A DNA stretch of 64,000 nucleotides from Marinobacter salinisoli (GTDB taxonomy: Bacteria > Pseudomonadota > Gammaproteobacteria > Pseudomonadales > Oleiphilaceae). Below are positions 37,349-46,410 of this stretch, piece by piece (positions within the stretch are counted from its first letter, which is position 1; each line of letters opens with the position of its first letter). A program made the position numbers and the translations under genes. The stretch spans positions 1,302,001-1,366,000 of the forward strand of contig NZ_CP071247.1 in assembly GCF_017301335.1 (NCBI RefSeq), in the 5' to 3' direction. The notes under the pieces are model-generated. The model saw nothing but the letters and a program-made list of their open reading frames with translations, made no database searches and was not told the DNA's origin.

Positions 37349-38926
37349 TCAATGTGCAGCGAAGCCAAAGTGCTGGCGGATCCGGTCGGCAACCGCCTCC
37401 GCCACATGCTCCTGTTCCGTATGCAAATGGATGGTATGGCTGCACTCTTCGGCGGTCAGCGGTTCGTACCAGGTTTTCTGATCGTCCAGCAGGTCTTCTG
37501 TGGCCTCGGAGGCGTCGTTATAGCGCTTGCGGATCCATTCCCGGCGCAGCTCCTCGGGCGCCTCGCAATGCAGCAGGGCGAAGGGAACGGCCTGCTCTTC
37601 GGCCAAGTCGGCAAACAGCGTGCGCTCCCGTTGCTTAAGGTTAGCGGCATCAATCACCACCGGTACGCCAGCTGCCAGAAGGCTCCGCGCGATACCGACC
37701 AGTCGCTGGTAGGTCTTTTCAGTCGCCTCTTTGGTGTACAGGTTGTCCCCAACGCTGGACTTGCTGTCCTCCAGCGGACCCAGTCCGTGTAAGCGCTTGC
37801 GTTCAACGTCAGAGCGCAGCCGAATCAGGCCCAGTTCGCCGGCCATGGTGGCACAGACCAGAGACTTCCCGCTGGCGGATAAACCGGTGCTGGCCAGCAG
37901 ATAGGGCGTGGGAATCACGCTGTATTCCTCGGCCAGCTGGGCATAGTCGCGGTAACGCTGCATCAGTCCGGCTTTGTCGTCGTCGCTCAGTGACGGGTTC
38001 GCCATGGTGAACAGGGCGATTTTGGCCCGCACCATTGCCCGGTAGGCCTTGTACAGCGGAAGCAGTGGCAAGGCGTCAAAGTCGTCGCGGTATTCCAGGT
38101 ACGTGTTGAGGACCCGGCTCGCGAGGGCATATTCATTGCGGGACTCAAGATCCATCAACAAGAACGCCAGATCGTTAATCACGTCAATCCAGCGAAAAGG
38201 CTCGTTGAACTCAATGCAGTCGAAAACGGTGACCTTGTCCTCGAACAGGGTAATGTTGGCGAGGTGGAGGTCGCCGTGGCATTCGCGGATCAGGCCGTTT
38301 TGTCGGCGCTCGGCAAGTTGATCGCGATGGTGTTCGAAGGTGATCCGGGTCCAGTCCTCCAGATTGTCGAGCTGGTTGAGCAGGTCCTTGTCTTCGATCA
38401 TGGGGCGGATCTGGTCGAAGTTTTCCTGCATGGCTGCGAAAACGGCTTCCGGTGTACCCAGTGGCTTGTCCGCCGCAACCCTCGGGATCTGTTCGTGGAA
38501 CTCGGCGACCTGCCGGGCCAGATCGGTCAGGAGCTCCGGTGCCAGCTGGCCTTGTTCCTGTAGCCGATCGAGCAGTTGGTTTTGGTCAAACTGCCGCATC
38601 TTGATGGCGTACTCGAATGCTTCACCGCTACCGCCAATGACCGGGTTCTCGGGCGTGCCGGTAATGGGCAGGACTTCCAGATACAGAGGTTCGGCCAGAC
38701 GCCGGTTGAGTCGAAGTTCTTCCTCGCAAAAATGCTTGCGACGCTCCAGGGTAGAGAAGTTCAGGAACCCGAAATCCATGGGCTTTTTGATCTTGTAGGC
38801 GTAATCGCCGGTCAGGAGAACCTGTGAGATATGCGTTTCGATCACCCGGAAATCGCTCACCGCGTGGTCGAACAGTTCGGGGTTTTGCAGTGTCTGAATC
38901 AGTGTGTCTGGGGATGCATCGCTCAC
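37349..38926 (-). CDS. Bifunctional aminoglycoside-phosphotransferase-like / P-loop kinase protein
   Basis: The 525-residue protein joins two domains. The N-terminal part (about 1-330) is APH/kinase-like, with RECHGDLHLANITLFEDK as the catalytic loop and VFDCIEFNEPFRWIDVINDL as the metal-binding segment. The C-terminal part begins with Walker A GLSASGKS at 348-355 and PVVIDAANLKQRERTLF, as in small-molecule kinases/zeta-toxin-like P-loop proteins. This fusion is a widespread but uncharacterised family; a drug-resistance role should not be assumed. The start is GTG 38926 behind GAGG. It is divergent from mrcB. Confidence 0.85.
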   Translation of the reverse strand: MSDASPDTLIQTLQNPELFDHAVSDFRVIETHISQVLLTGDYAYKIKKPMDFGFLNFSTLERRKHFCEEELRLNRRLAEPLYLEVLPITGTPENPVIGGSGEAFEYAIKMRQFDQNQLLDRLQEQGQLAPELLTDLARQVAEFHEQIPRVAADKPLGTPEAVFAAMQENFDQIRPMIEDKDLLNQLDNLEDWTRITFEHHRDQLAERRQNGLIRECHGDLHLANITLFEDKVTVFDCIEFNEPFRWIDVINDLAFLLMDLESRNEYALASRVLNTYLEYRDDFDALPLLPLYKAYRAMVRAKIALFTMANPSLSDDDKAGLMQRYRDYAQLAEEYSVIPTPYLLASTGLSASGKSLVCATMAGELGLIRLRSDVERKRLHGLGPLEDSKSSVGDNLYTKEATEKTYQRLVGIARSLLAAGVPVVIDAANLKQRERTLFADLAEEQAVPFALLHCEAPEELRREWIRKRYNDASEATEDLLDDQKTWYEPLTAEECSHTIHLHTEQEHVAEAVADRIRQHFGFAAH

Positions 38927-39050
38927 TGTGTTTACCTCACTTTCCCTGAGCTTGTGTCGTTGTTATAGGTCTAATGATAGCTGCCGGTTTACAGAAATAA
39001 CACATACTTGGCCTGCCTTCGTCTCAATACCATTCGGTATAATGCCGGCC
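38927..39050. promoter_or_regulatory. Divergent promoter region with TATAAT next to mrcB start
   Basis: A perfect TATAAT (39038-39043) lies 7 nt before the chosen mrcB ATG, so transcription would begin at or next to the start codon. The expected -35 position is poor (no TTGACA-like hexamer at 16-18 nt). No ribosome site precedes the ATG. Confidence 0.4.
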
Positions 39051-41372
39051 ATGAAAAAATCGAACTCTCCCTCAGGCAAGAAGCGTAAATCCCCGAAAAA
39101 AACGGCAAAAAACCAGCGTCGTCCCTGGTTCTGGCGTACGTTCTTTCGATTTGTCATTTTCGGCGCGGTTTTGCTGGCCTGCTGGATGGTCTACCTCGAT
39201 GCGGTGGTGACGTCCCGTTTCGAGGGGCGCCGGTTTGAGATTCCTTCGCGGGTCTACGCGCGCCCATTGGAACTCTACGACGGCGCCGGCATCAGTGCCG
39301 GGGCCCTGGAGCGGGAACTGGCACTGGCTGGCTTTCGCAAAGGTGATGGGACCAAGCCCGGGAGTTACCGCCGTAACGGTGGCCGGTTCGTTATCAGCAC
39401 CCGCGGCTTTGCCTTCCCTGATGGTGCCGAGCCCAGGCGCCAGCTGGCACTGAGCATCTACCGGGACCGAATAGAGAATTTTTCCGTGCTGCGCGGCGAG
39501 TCGTCGCCGATTGTGCGTCTGGAGCCGGCTCAGATTGGTGGTATTTACCCGGCCCACAAAGAAGACCGGATTCTCGTCCAGCTGGAAGATGTGCCGGAGT
39601 TATTGACGCAAACCTTGCTCACCATTGAGGACCGAAATTTTTACCAGCACTTTGGCGTTGCGCCCCTGTCGATTGCCCGGGCCATGCTGGCCAATATCCG
39701 GGCCGGTCGCATCGTTCAGGGTGGCAGCACCCTGACCCAGCAGCTGGTGAAGAACTTCTACCTGACCCGGGAGCAGACCTTGCTGCGCAAGGGCAATGAG
39801 GCTCTGATGTCGGTCCTGCTGGAAATGCATTACGACAAGGACGATATCCTCGAAACCTACCTCAATGAGGTGTATCTGGGGCAGGCCGGCACCCGCAGTA
39901 TTAACGGTTTCGGTCTGGCCAGTCAGTTCTTCTTCGGTGAGCCCCTGAAAGATCTTCAGATACACCAGCTGGCGTTGCTGGTCGGCATGGTCAAGGGGCC
40001 GAGTTATTACAATCCACGGCGCCATCCCGAGCGGGCGACCGAGCGTCGCAACCTGGTGATTTCGGAGATGGAAGATGCGGCACTGATTGATTCGGTGACC
40101 GCGGCGCGGGCGCGGGGTATGCCGCTCGGTGTCAGTGAACGGCCATCCTATTCCGAAAACCGTTATCCGGCCTACATTGATCTGGTGCGCCGGCATCTGG
40201 CGCGGGATTATCGCGAAGAGGACCTGCGCAGCGAAGGGCTTCGGATTTTCACCACGCTTAATCCCGCCATCCAGTACGCGGCCGAGTATTCGGTAACCGA
40301 TACGGTGCCCCGGCTGGCAAATGCCAGCGAACTGGAGGCCGCGCTGGTGGTGACCGCCAAGGACAGCGGGGAAGTGCTGGCGCTGGTGGGTGGCCGCGAT
40401 CCCCAATTTGCCGGTTTCAATCGGGCACTGGACGCGAATCGGTTAGTTGGCTCGTTGATCAAGCCCTTTATCTACCTTGCTGCTCTGGAATACCCGGAGC
40501 GCTACACATTGATCACGCCGGTTCAGGACAAGGCCTTTGCCCTTGAGTTCAATGACGGGCGGCGCTGGGAGCCGAAAAACTACGACGGTGAGGAGCGTGG
40601 CCCCGTGCCTTTGCACGAGGCGCTGTCGCGCTCCTACAATCTGCCCGCCGTTCGGGTCGGGCTCGATATTGGGGTGGGCGAAGTGCGGGACACCCTGCAG
40701 AAGTTTGGCGTGAGCTCTGACATTCCCGAGTACCCCTCGATGCTGCTGGGGGCTGTTTCCATGAGTCCGGTGACCGTTGCCCAGATGTATCAGGGGCTGG
40801 CAACGTCGGGGTTCAATACGCCACTGCGTACCATCCGCGAGGTGACCGATGCCCAGAATGCGCCGCTCAGCCGGTACAATCTGGCGGTGGATCAGGTGGC
40901 TGACCCGGCGGCTGTGCATCTGGTTCAGTACGCCATGCAGGAAACCATGCGCGAGGGTACCGGCCGTTCGGCCTATTACAACGTGCCCGAGGAACTGGCT
41001 CTGGCCGGCAAAACCGGCACCACGGACGATGGCCGGGATTCCTGGTTTGCCGGCTTCAGCGGGGATCTGCTGGCCGTGGCCTGGGTGGGGCGCGATGATA
41101 ATGGCGCGACATCACTGACCGGTGCCAGTGGCGCGCTGCCGGTCTGGTCCCGATTCATGGCGCAAGTGCCCCAGCATGGTTTTGCTCCGGTCATGCCGGA
41201 TGGGGTGGGGTACCACTGGGTGAACGGGCAGCGACAGGCACTCACCAATGAATACTGTGACAACGCACGACGGATGCCATTTATCGCGGGCAGTGAACCT
41301 ACTCAGGAGGTTTCCTGTTCCGGTGTGCTCCAGAAACGAATCAAAGGCTGGTTTGAAGGATTGTTCCAATGA
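39051..41372 (+). CDS. mrcB: Penicillin-binding protein 1B
   Basis: The 773-residue class A PBP has a basic cytoplasmic tail, one membrane helix (about 31-48), a UB2H-like region, the glycosyltransferase domain with catalytic Glu in LTIEDRNFYQHFG and GGSTLTQQLVKNFYL, and the transpeptidase domain with SLIK (SxxK), SYN and KTGTT. It polymerises and crosslinks peptidoglycan. ATG 39051 is chosen because upstream codons (open to 38904) do not look like a PBP1B tail; an ATG at 39042 is also in frame. The stop overlaps the next gene (ATGA). Confidence 0.96.
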   Translation: MKKSNSPSGKKRKSPKKTAKNQRRPWFWRTFFRFVIFGAVLLACWMVYLDAVVTSRFEGRRFEIPSRVYARPLELYDGAGISAGALERELALAGFRKGDGTKPGSYRRNGGRFVISTRGFAFPDGAEPRRQLALSIYRDRIENFSVLRGESSPIVRLEPAQIGGIYPAHKEDRILVQLEDVPELLTQTLLTIEDRNFYQHFGVAPLSIARAMLANIRAGRIVQGGSTLTQQLVKNFYLTREQTLLRKGNEALMSVLLEMHYDKDDILETYLNEVYLGQAGTRSINGFGLASQFFFGEPLKDLQIHQLALLVGMVKGPSYYNPRRHPERATERRNLVISEMEDAALIDSVTAARARGMPLGVSERPSYSENRYPAYIDLVRRHLARDYREEDLRSEGLRIFTTLNPAIQYAAEYSVTDTVPRLANASELEAALVVTAKDSGEVLALVGGRDPQFAGFNRALDANRLVGSLIKPFIYLAALEYPERYTLITPVQDKAFALEFNDGRRWEPKNYDGEERGPVPLHEALSRSYNLPAVRVGLDIGVGEVRDTLQKFGVSSDIPEYPSMLLGAVSMSPVTVAQMYQGLATSGFNTPLRTIREVTDAQNAPLSRYNLAVDQVADPAAVHLVQYAMQETMREGTGRSAYYNVPEELALAGKTGTTDDGRDSWFAGFSGDLLAVAWVGRDDNGATSLTGASGALPVWSRFMAQVPQHGFAPVMPDGVGYHWVNGQRQALTNEYCDNARRMPFIAGSEPTQEVSCSGVLQKRIKGWFEGLFQ

Positions 41373-41956
41373 ATATGCGAAACGGTTTATGGGTTCCGGT
41401 GGCCGCAGCAATGCTGGTGATGGCCGGCTGTGCCACCGCCCCGGGTGAATCGATTTATGTGCCCGTGGGCGGTCAGCCCACTGATGCGCCGGAGCCTCCG
41501 CGAACAGACGTCGGGACGAACACTGATAGTGCGCCGGTCTGGCGCAAGAGCGAGCAGCCGGAGCCGGAGGTGAGCGCGCCCGTTGAGTCAGCGCCGCAGA
41601 GTTCTTCTCCCAGCTATCGGGACGCCGGAGAGCAGCTGTCACCGGCGGCATTGAGCCTGGTGCGGGAAGCGGATGCCTTGCTGGCCCAGGGAAATGTGCC
41701 AGCGGCCATTGGCCGACTGGAGCGGGCGCAGCGGATATCACCGCGTTCCGCGGCGGTGTACTTCAAACTGTCCCAGGCCTACGTGGTCAGCGATCAGCTC
41801 GGTACGGCCGAGCAGTTTGCTCTCAAAGGCTTGTCGGTGGCAGGCAGTGATCTGCGTATGCAGCGGGCAGGGTGGTTGTTGCTGGCGGATATCCGTCGGG
41901 CGCGGGGTAACGTGGCCGGTGCCGATCAGGCTGAGGAAAGGGCGTCGGCGCTGTAA
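41369..41956 (+). CDS. TPR-containing lipoprotein coupled to mrcB
   Basis: The 195-residue protein has a lipoprotein signal with lipobox VMAGC (Cys21), a Pro/Ser/Glu-rich linker (about 25-85) and tetratricopeptide-like helices in the C-terminal half (ADALLAQGNVPAAIGRLERA, AAVYFKLSQAYVVSDQLGTA). The 4-nt overlap with mrcB suggests coupled translation and a role as a periplasmic partner in peptidoglycan synthesis, which is inference from context. Confidence 0.85.
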   Translation: MNMRNGLWVPVAAAMLVMAGCATAPGESIYVPVGGQPTDAPEPPRTDVGTNTDSAPVWRKSEQPEPEVSAPVESAPQSSSPSYRDAGEQLSPAALSLVREADALLAQGNVPAAIGRLERAQRISPRSAAVYFKLSQAYVVSDQLGTAEQFALKGLSVAGSDLRMQRAGWLLLADIRRARGNVAGADQAEERASAL

Positions 41957-41975
41957 TACCTTGGTTTGAAGACAC

Positions 41976-42006
41976 AAAAAAACCCCGCTCACCGCGGGGT
42001 TTTTTG
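41976..42006. terminator. Bidirectional terminator between convergent genes
   Basis: AAAAAAACCCCGC (41976-41988) pairs with GCGGGGTTTTTTT (41994-42006) around TCACC, serving the mrcB operon and the DUF4382 gene. Confidence 0.95.
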
Positions 42007-42019
42007 TTAAGCGTCTAGA

Positions 42020-42937
42020 TCAGAGCACCAGGGGAATGGTTTCCGCTTTGGTGTCTGTGTTGGGGATAACGCTCACGTTCTGGGTGCCAAGGAACTCCAC
42101 CTTATCGGTTGTTTCGTTGTCATCCAGCTGACAGCTGTAGCTGATGGTGTAATCGCCAGCCGGCAGGAAGGCCGCCGTGTACTCGTAAAGGCCGTCCATA
42201 TCCTGATCGGTGACAGGAATCGTCATCAGCGGGCCGGCTTCTTCGAGGCTGACGTTCAGGTCGGTCGGCGAGGCGTCCGCGCCGGTGTAGACGTAGATGG
42301 CACCTTCATAATCCGCAGAGCAGTCGGTCAGGTTCGGATCCTGGTTGATGGTGCCGTAATCCACCTGTCCGGAAATGGAGCCGACTTCCAGATTGTTCAC
42401 CAGGCGCAGGGTGGGCTTGAGCAGGTAGTCGGCGAGCGACTCACCTTGCGGGTCGACAATGGATTTCTGCACGTCGAAGTCGATGGTGAAGTCGGTAGTG
42501 GTGTCCGCAGCAACCACCATTTCGCCCTTGAGTTTCAGGCCGCTCTGTTCGCCGGATGGCGCCGCCAGGGTTTTGGGTACGTCCGGAGCACTTGCCAGGT
42601 TGGCGAAGGATTGGGAGGTGTCGATGTACAGGCGGATTTCGCTGTAGGCACCGGCGGGAACCTCTTCGTCGGTGATCAGCGGCTCGCTCAGGCCGCCCTG
42701 CAGTTCCAGCAGGTTCCAGGTTTTGGGCCTGGCAAAATCGAACTCGATCCATTTGCCGCCTTCGGGCTTCAGGGACATGCCGGTGAAGGCGACGGTGACG
42801 TTGGAGAACTCCAGGGCCGGTGCGTCGGTCAGGCCAATGGAAACGGTGCCTGTATTGCCTGTGTCATTGCCGCCACCGCACGCGGCAATACCTGCTGCCA
42901 GCGCTGAAACGGTGAAAACGCGGATGATACGGTTCAT
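42020..42937 (-). CDS. DUF4382 domain lipoprotein
   Basis: The 305-residue product has a lipobox at IAAC (Cys20), a Gly/Asn-rich linker and the DUF4382 pattern (GTVSIGLTDAPALEFSNVTV, MSLKPEGGKWIEFD, LLELQGGLSEPLITDEEVPA, YSEIRLYID). The C-terminal 100 residues look like a carboxypeptidase-regulatory/Ig-type beta domain. The family is found in cell-surface proteins without a known activity. I use ATG 42937 behind AGGGGG. It is divergent from the ECF sigma operon. Confidence 0.8.
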   Translation of the reverse strand: MNRIIRVFTVSALAAGIAACGGGNDTGNTGTVSIGLTDAPALEFSNVTVAFTGMSLKPEGGKWIEFDFARPKTWNLLELQGGLSEPLITDEEVPAGAYSEIRLYIDTSQSFANLASAPDVPKTLAAPSGEQSGLKLKGEMVVAADTTTDFTIDFDVQKSIVDPQGESLADYLLKPTLRLVNNLEVGSISGQVDYGTINQDPNLTDCSADYEGAIYVYTGADASPTDLNVSLEEAGPLMTIPVTDQDMDGLYEYTAAFLPAGDYTISYSCQLDDNETTDKVEFLGTQNVSVIPNTDTKAETIPLVL

Positions 42938-43057
42938 AAAACCCCCTTGGGCGAGCGTGAATTTGTTAACCAATGTCAAAAACGGTCCCTATCCTAACGC
43001 CCATACCCCATAAAAAGTTCTGTCCGTTTTGTTAACGTTTCCTCATTAATGACTTTA

Positions 43058-43125
43058 AAAGTGGATCCATCGGGTCAACATAAAGTGGCTTGGTATAGAC
43101 TGCTGATCTGTATAGAAACCACTTT
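43058..43125. promoter_or_regulatory. AAAGTGG repeats upstream of the ECF sigma gene
   Basis: AAAGTGG occurs at 43058-43064 and 43082-43088, and its complement CCACTTT at 43119-43125; TATAGA occurs twice (43094-43099, 43111-43116). The spacing and location just before the sigma gene suggest an operator or promoter, but no regulator is assigned. Confidence 0.35.
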
Positions 43126-43139
43126 AGGTAGTAGCGGTT

Positions 43140-43727
43140 TTGTCTCTCTTATCCTTCAAACAGTCCAAGTCCCGGCGTTTTGAGCAGCTCGTTCAGCCCC
43201 ATCTGGATGTTCTCTACCGTTTTGCGTTTCGCCTGTCCGGCCAGCAACAGGATGCGGAAGACCTGGTTCAGGATGTCGTCGTCAAGCTTTACCCCAGGCT
43301 CGACGAGCTCGAAGCCGTGGAACAGTTGCGCCCCTGGTTAAACCGGGTGCTCTATCGCCATTTTATTGATCAGGTGCGGCGCAAGTCCCGCCAGGGTGAT
43401 GTGGTCCTGAGTGATCTGGTGGAGGCGGATGGTCAGGCCGACTGGCTGGATAGCCTGGAATCTGACAACGCCGGCCCGGACCTGATGCTGGAACATGCCC
43501 GTTTGGGCCCGGCACTGGATCGGGTGCTTGCCACCCTGCCGCCGGATCAGCGTACGTTGGTGTTGTTGCATGATGTGGATGGATGGCGACAGGAGGAGAT
43601 TGCGGATATCCTCGACATCCCTCTGGGTACCGTGAAATCCCGTTTGCATCGCTGTCGTGCTGCGCTGAGAAAAAAAATTCACAGGGAGCTGGAACCTACG
43701 CGGCATCTTGAGCGTGTTGGTGAATGA
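43140..43727 (+). CDS. ECF-type RNA polymerase sigma factor
   Basis: The 195-residue protein has sigma region 2 (VLYRFAFRLSGQQQDAEDLV, WLNRVLYRHFIDQVRR) and region 4 (ATLPPDQRTLVLLHDVDGWR, EEIADILDIPLGTVKSRLHR), but no regions 1 or 3, which defines an ECF sigma factor. The first start is TTG 43140 without a clear ribosome site, so the N-terminus is uncertain. The next gene encodes a zinc-type anti-sigma factor and begins 10 nt later, and two envelope genes follow, suggesting a response to an envelope signal. Confidence 0.92.
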   Translation: MSLLSFKQSKSRRFEQLVQPHLDVLYRFAFRLSGQQQDAEDLVQDVVVKLYPRLDELEAVEQLRPWLNRVLYRHFIDQVRRKSRQGDVVLSDLVEADGQADWLDSLESDNAGPDLMLEHARLGPALDRVLATLPPDQRTLVLLHDVDGWRQEEIADILDIPLGTVKSRLHRCRAALRKKIHRELEPTRHLERVGE

Positions 43728-43737
43728 GGTGAACAAT

Positions 43738-44442
43738 ATGACGTGTCGGGAAATACGCGTAAGCCTGATCGCTTACCTGAACAACGAGCTGCCAGCTGAG
43801 CGCAACAAAACGGTTGCCCAGCACTTGCGTGGCTGTGCTTCCTGTCACTCCCTGATGGAATCCGAGCAAACCCTCAGGGATGTACTTCGGCACCGCAACC
43901 CCATCCCGCCGGCTTCATCGGGCTTTGAAGCCCGGGTACTGGCGGCCGCGACCAAACAGACGGCTGGCACCACCGGCGGCTGGAGTCACCGCGTAATGGG
44001 GGGCGCTGTTGCGGCAGCCCTGGCCATGGGGATTTCCCTCGGTGTGTTCATGGGCGGTGATCAAAGTCAGAGTGACTCCGCGGCGATTGCGGCGTCCCAG
44101 CAGGCGCAAGTTGGTCAGCCCGAAAACGTGCAACCGGTGTATGGTGAGCCCGTTGAGCAAACCGTTCGTCTGGCGTTCCACTCCGGAGAGCCGCTTGAGA
44201 ACGTGACGTTGACGATCCAGCTGCCGCCGAATGTGGAACTGGCGTCCTGGCCCGGGCGTCAGGAGTTGAGTTGGCAGGTGAGTCTGGAGGCCGGCGACAA
44301 CGTTCTGGCGTTGCCACTGAAAGTTCTGTTCCCGGGTGCCGGGGAACTGGTTGCCAAGCTCGACACCGGTGATCGCCAAAAGATTTTCCGGGGTGCGATC
44401 CCGGATTACCCATCTGCAGTTGAGGAGGTGCCCTCGTCGTGA
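43738..44442 (+). CDS. Zinc-type anti-sigma factor, membrane-spanning
   Basis: The 234-residue product has a zinc anti-sigma N-terminus with the HxxxCxxC motif in HLRGCASC, one membrane helix (VMGGAVAAALAMGISLGVFM, about residues 88-107) and a periplasmic beta-rich domain (VRLAFHSGEPLENVTLTIQL). It should hold the upstream ECF sigma factor inactive until a periplasmic signal is sensed. ATG 43738 has GAGGTG 7 nt upstream and is preferred over an in-frame start at 43708 inside the sigma gene. Confidence 0.88.
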   Translation: MTCREIRVSLIAYLNNELPAERNKTVAQHLRGCASCHSLMESEQTLRDVLRHRNPIPPASSGFEARVLAAATKQTAGTTGGWSHRVMGGAVAAALAMGISLGVFMGGDQSQSDSAAIAASQQAQVGQPENVQPVYGEPVEQTVRLAFHSGEPLENVTLTIQLPPNVELASWPGRQELSWQVSLEAGDNVLALPLKVLFPGAGELVAKLDTGDRQKIFRGAIPDYPSAVEEVPSS

Positions 44443-44882
44443 AACGTTACGGTTCAGCAGCTTCGTCGATGCTGCCAGTGCTTGCGGTGGTTGCGGGCCT
44501 GCTGATATCGACCGTGAGTCAGGCTGGCGATGATCTCGATGTGACGATGCGCATGGTGGTGGATGACGCCGACCTGATGAATTCCGTGGTCCGGGAAATC
44601 GAGTTGCCGCGGGCCGTGCCCGCTGTTTCTTCCGCCGGCCGCGACAAGTCCGCTGACCGCGACAAGTCCCGGGACCTTGTCGCAAAGGGTGCGGACCAGC
44701 GAGACGAAGCCCGCTCTGCTGCTCGCGACGCCCGGGAAATGACCGGTCGGAACGACAGTGTTCGGGACAAGACTGAGCGCCCAAACAACCTTCCGGACGC
44801 CATCGATAATGCCCGGCCCGACGTCGGTGCCAATGATGTGCCAGACGTGCGCGACGTGACCGGCCCTGACCTCAAACCCTGA
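44439..44882 (+). CDS. Secreted Asp/Arg-rich protein in the ECF sigma operon
   Basis: The 147-residue protein has a signal peptide (about 1-29, ...LLISTVSQA) followed by a short strand region and then a low-complexity segment of Arg-Asp, Asp-Lys and Ala-Arg pairs (GRDKSADRDKSRDLVAKGAD, SAARDAREMTGRND) and an Asp/Pro-rich tail. I do not recognise a family. GTG 44439 overlaps the anti-sigma stop and has AGGAGGTG 8 nt upstream. It should be periplasmic and probably disordered. Context links it to whatever the sigma factor responds to. Confidence 0.75.
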   Translation: MKRYGSAASSMLPVLAVVAGLLISTVSQAGDDLDVTMRMVVDDADLMNSVVREIELPRAVPAVSSAGRDKSADRDKSRDLVAKGADQRDEARSAARDAREMTGRNDSVRDKTERPNNLPDAIDNARPDVGANDVPDVRDVTGPDLKP

Positions 44883-45026
44883 CACCCCCGGCCGGCTGAA
44901 AGCGCTTCACCGGCCCGCTGCCCTTTTTTTCATCTTCCCGTTCTTATACTCTTCGGTGATGTAGTTCGGAGTTTTGGTTCGTTTTTGTCGGACCTCCGAG
45001 ATGTTATCTGACCCGGAGACAACCTC

Positions 45027-46355
45027 TTGCTGCTTAATCGGCTGATTTTGGGGGGCTGGCTGTTTGCTCTTGCCTCCAGTGCAGTAGTGGCAGATGAAGC
45101 GCCGACTCCGGTTGATGCTTTCAAGCGCGGTATTACCCAGTTTCAGTCCGGCAACCTGGACGACGCCCGTCGATCTTTCGAGGCGGCCCGGACCGGTGGA
45201 CTCACCTCCGCGTCTTTGTTGTACAACCTCGGCGTGGTTTATTATCGCCTGGCCGACTACCCCGCCGCTGAACAAACATTCCACCTCCTTCTCGGTACCC
45301 GTCACGAACCGCTCGCCGCCTACAATCTGGGCCTGGTGGCGCTGGAGCAGGGTGATACCCTGGCTGCTGAGGCCTGGTTTGAGCGAACTCTTGATGGCGC
45401 GGCGCCGGACAAGCTGCGGGCCATGGCCAATCTGCAATTGCAGCAGCTGAGACCGGCGCAGGAGCCGGACGGTTACCCCCTGACTGAACCGAATGCCTAT
45501 GTGATTGCCGCCGGAGGCTATGACAGCAACATCGCCGGCCTGCCGGATACCAGTGTCTCCAGCGAAGGCGGGGGGTTCGCCGAACTGCTGGCCACCGGTT
45601 CTCTGGGCTTGACCCGGGCCGGTTCCGGTGAGCTGCGCTTGGACGGCGTGGTGTACAGCCGTCAATACCCGTCAGAATCTGAATTCAACACCTCGCTGAT
45701 CGCCTCGGATTTGTTATGGATTGTTCCGCACCAGGTAGGAACTCGGGGTGTGGGGCTGGCGCTGAGTCAGTCCTGGTTCGACACCGAACGGTTCGAGCGC
45801 CGCTACGGGTTCGAGGGATTCCAGCAATGGCGCCAGTGTGGTGAGTTGCTGGGCCTGTCACGCTGCGGGGTGTCCCTGGCCATCGCACAAGTGGCTGGCG
45901 GCGAAAATTTCGGCGCCTACGATGGCGAGTGGTACAAAGCCAGGCTGACGGCACAGCAACTATGGGGCCACTGGCGCTGGCGGGGTGAGTACAGCGTCGA
46001 GTTGAATAACCGGGCCGATTTCAGCAATGGCGAGCAGTTTGTCAGTGTCTCTCCGCAGCGTCACGAATTTGCGATGAGCCTTCGATATCAGGTGAGCGCT
46101 CGCGTTACCGCAGGCTGGCTGGGCGCCTTCCGATACAGTCGGTACCAGGACGCCCATGCGTTGATCCAGGACGATGTGCTGACCGTCCAGCGGCGTGTCG
46201 ATCAATGGTTTGAAGCGGGACTGTTCGCCGAACATCAGCTTTCGGACCGATGGCTGGTTCGGGCCGAATGGGATCTTCAGGACAACAGCAGCCGGATTGA
46301 CCGTTACGATTACCGGCGCCATACCTTTATGGCATCGCTTGAAGCCAGCTTCTGA
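45027..46355 (+). CDS. TPR plus beta-barrel outer membrane protein
   Basis: The 442-residue protein has a signal peptide (cleavage near ASSAVVA-DEA), tetratricopeptide repeats in residues 30-140 (AFKRGITQFQSGNLDDARRS, LYNLGVVYYRLADYPAAEQT, AAYNLGLVALEQGDTLAAEA) and a C-terminal half of alternating strands ending in FMASLEASF, with the terminal Phe of outer membrane barrels. It resembles DUF560/Slam-like or PgaA-like TPR-barrel proteins only in layout. TTG 45027 follows GGAGA. It is the last gene of the ECF sigma cluster, 144 nt downstream of the Asp/Arg-rich gene. Confidence 0.75.
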   Translation: MLLNRLILGGWLFALASSAVVADEAPTPVDAFKRGITQFQSGNLDDARRSFEAARTGGLTSASLLYNLGVVYYRLADYPAAEQTFHLLLGTRHEPLAAYNLGLVALEQGDTLAAEAWFERTLDGAAPDKLRAMANLQLQQLRPAQEPDGYPLTEPNAYVIAAGGYDSNIAGLPDTSVSSEGGGFAELLATGSLGLTRAGSGELRLDGVVYSRQYPSESEFNTSLIASDLLWIVPHQVGTRGVGLALSQSWFDTERFERRYGFEGFQQWRQCGELLGLSRCGVSLAIAQVAGGENFGAYDGEWYKARLTAQQLWGHWRWRGEYSVELNNRADFSNGEQFVSVSPQRHEFAMSLRYQVSARVTAGWLGAFRYSRYQDAHALIQDDVLTVQRRVDQWFEAGLFAEHQLSDRWLVRAEWDLQDNSSRIDRYDYRRHTFMASLEASF

Positions 46356-46410
46356 AAACTTCCCTCAGACACAGAGCGGTGTGGTCGCAAATTGACCAAA
46401 AGCGCGCGGC

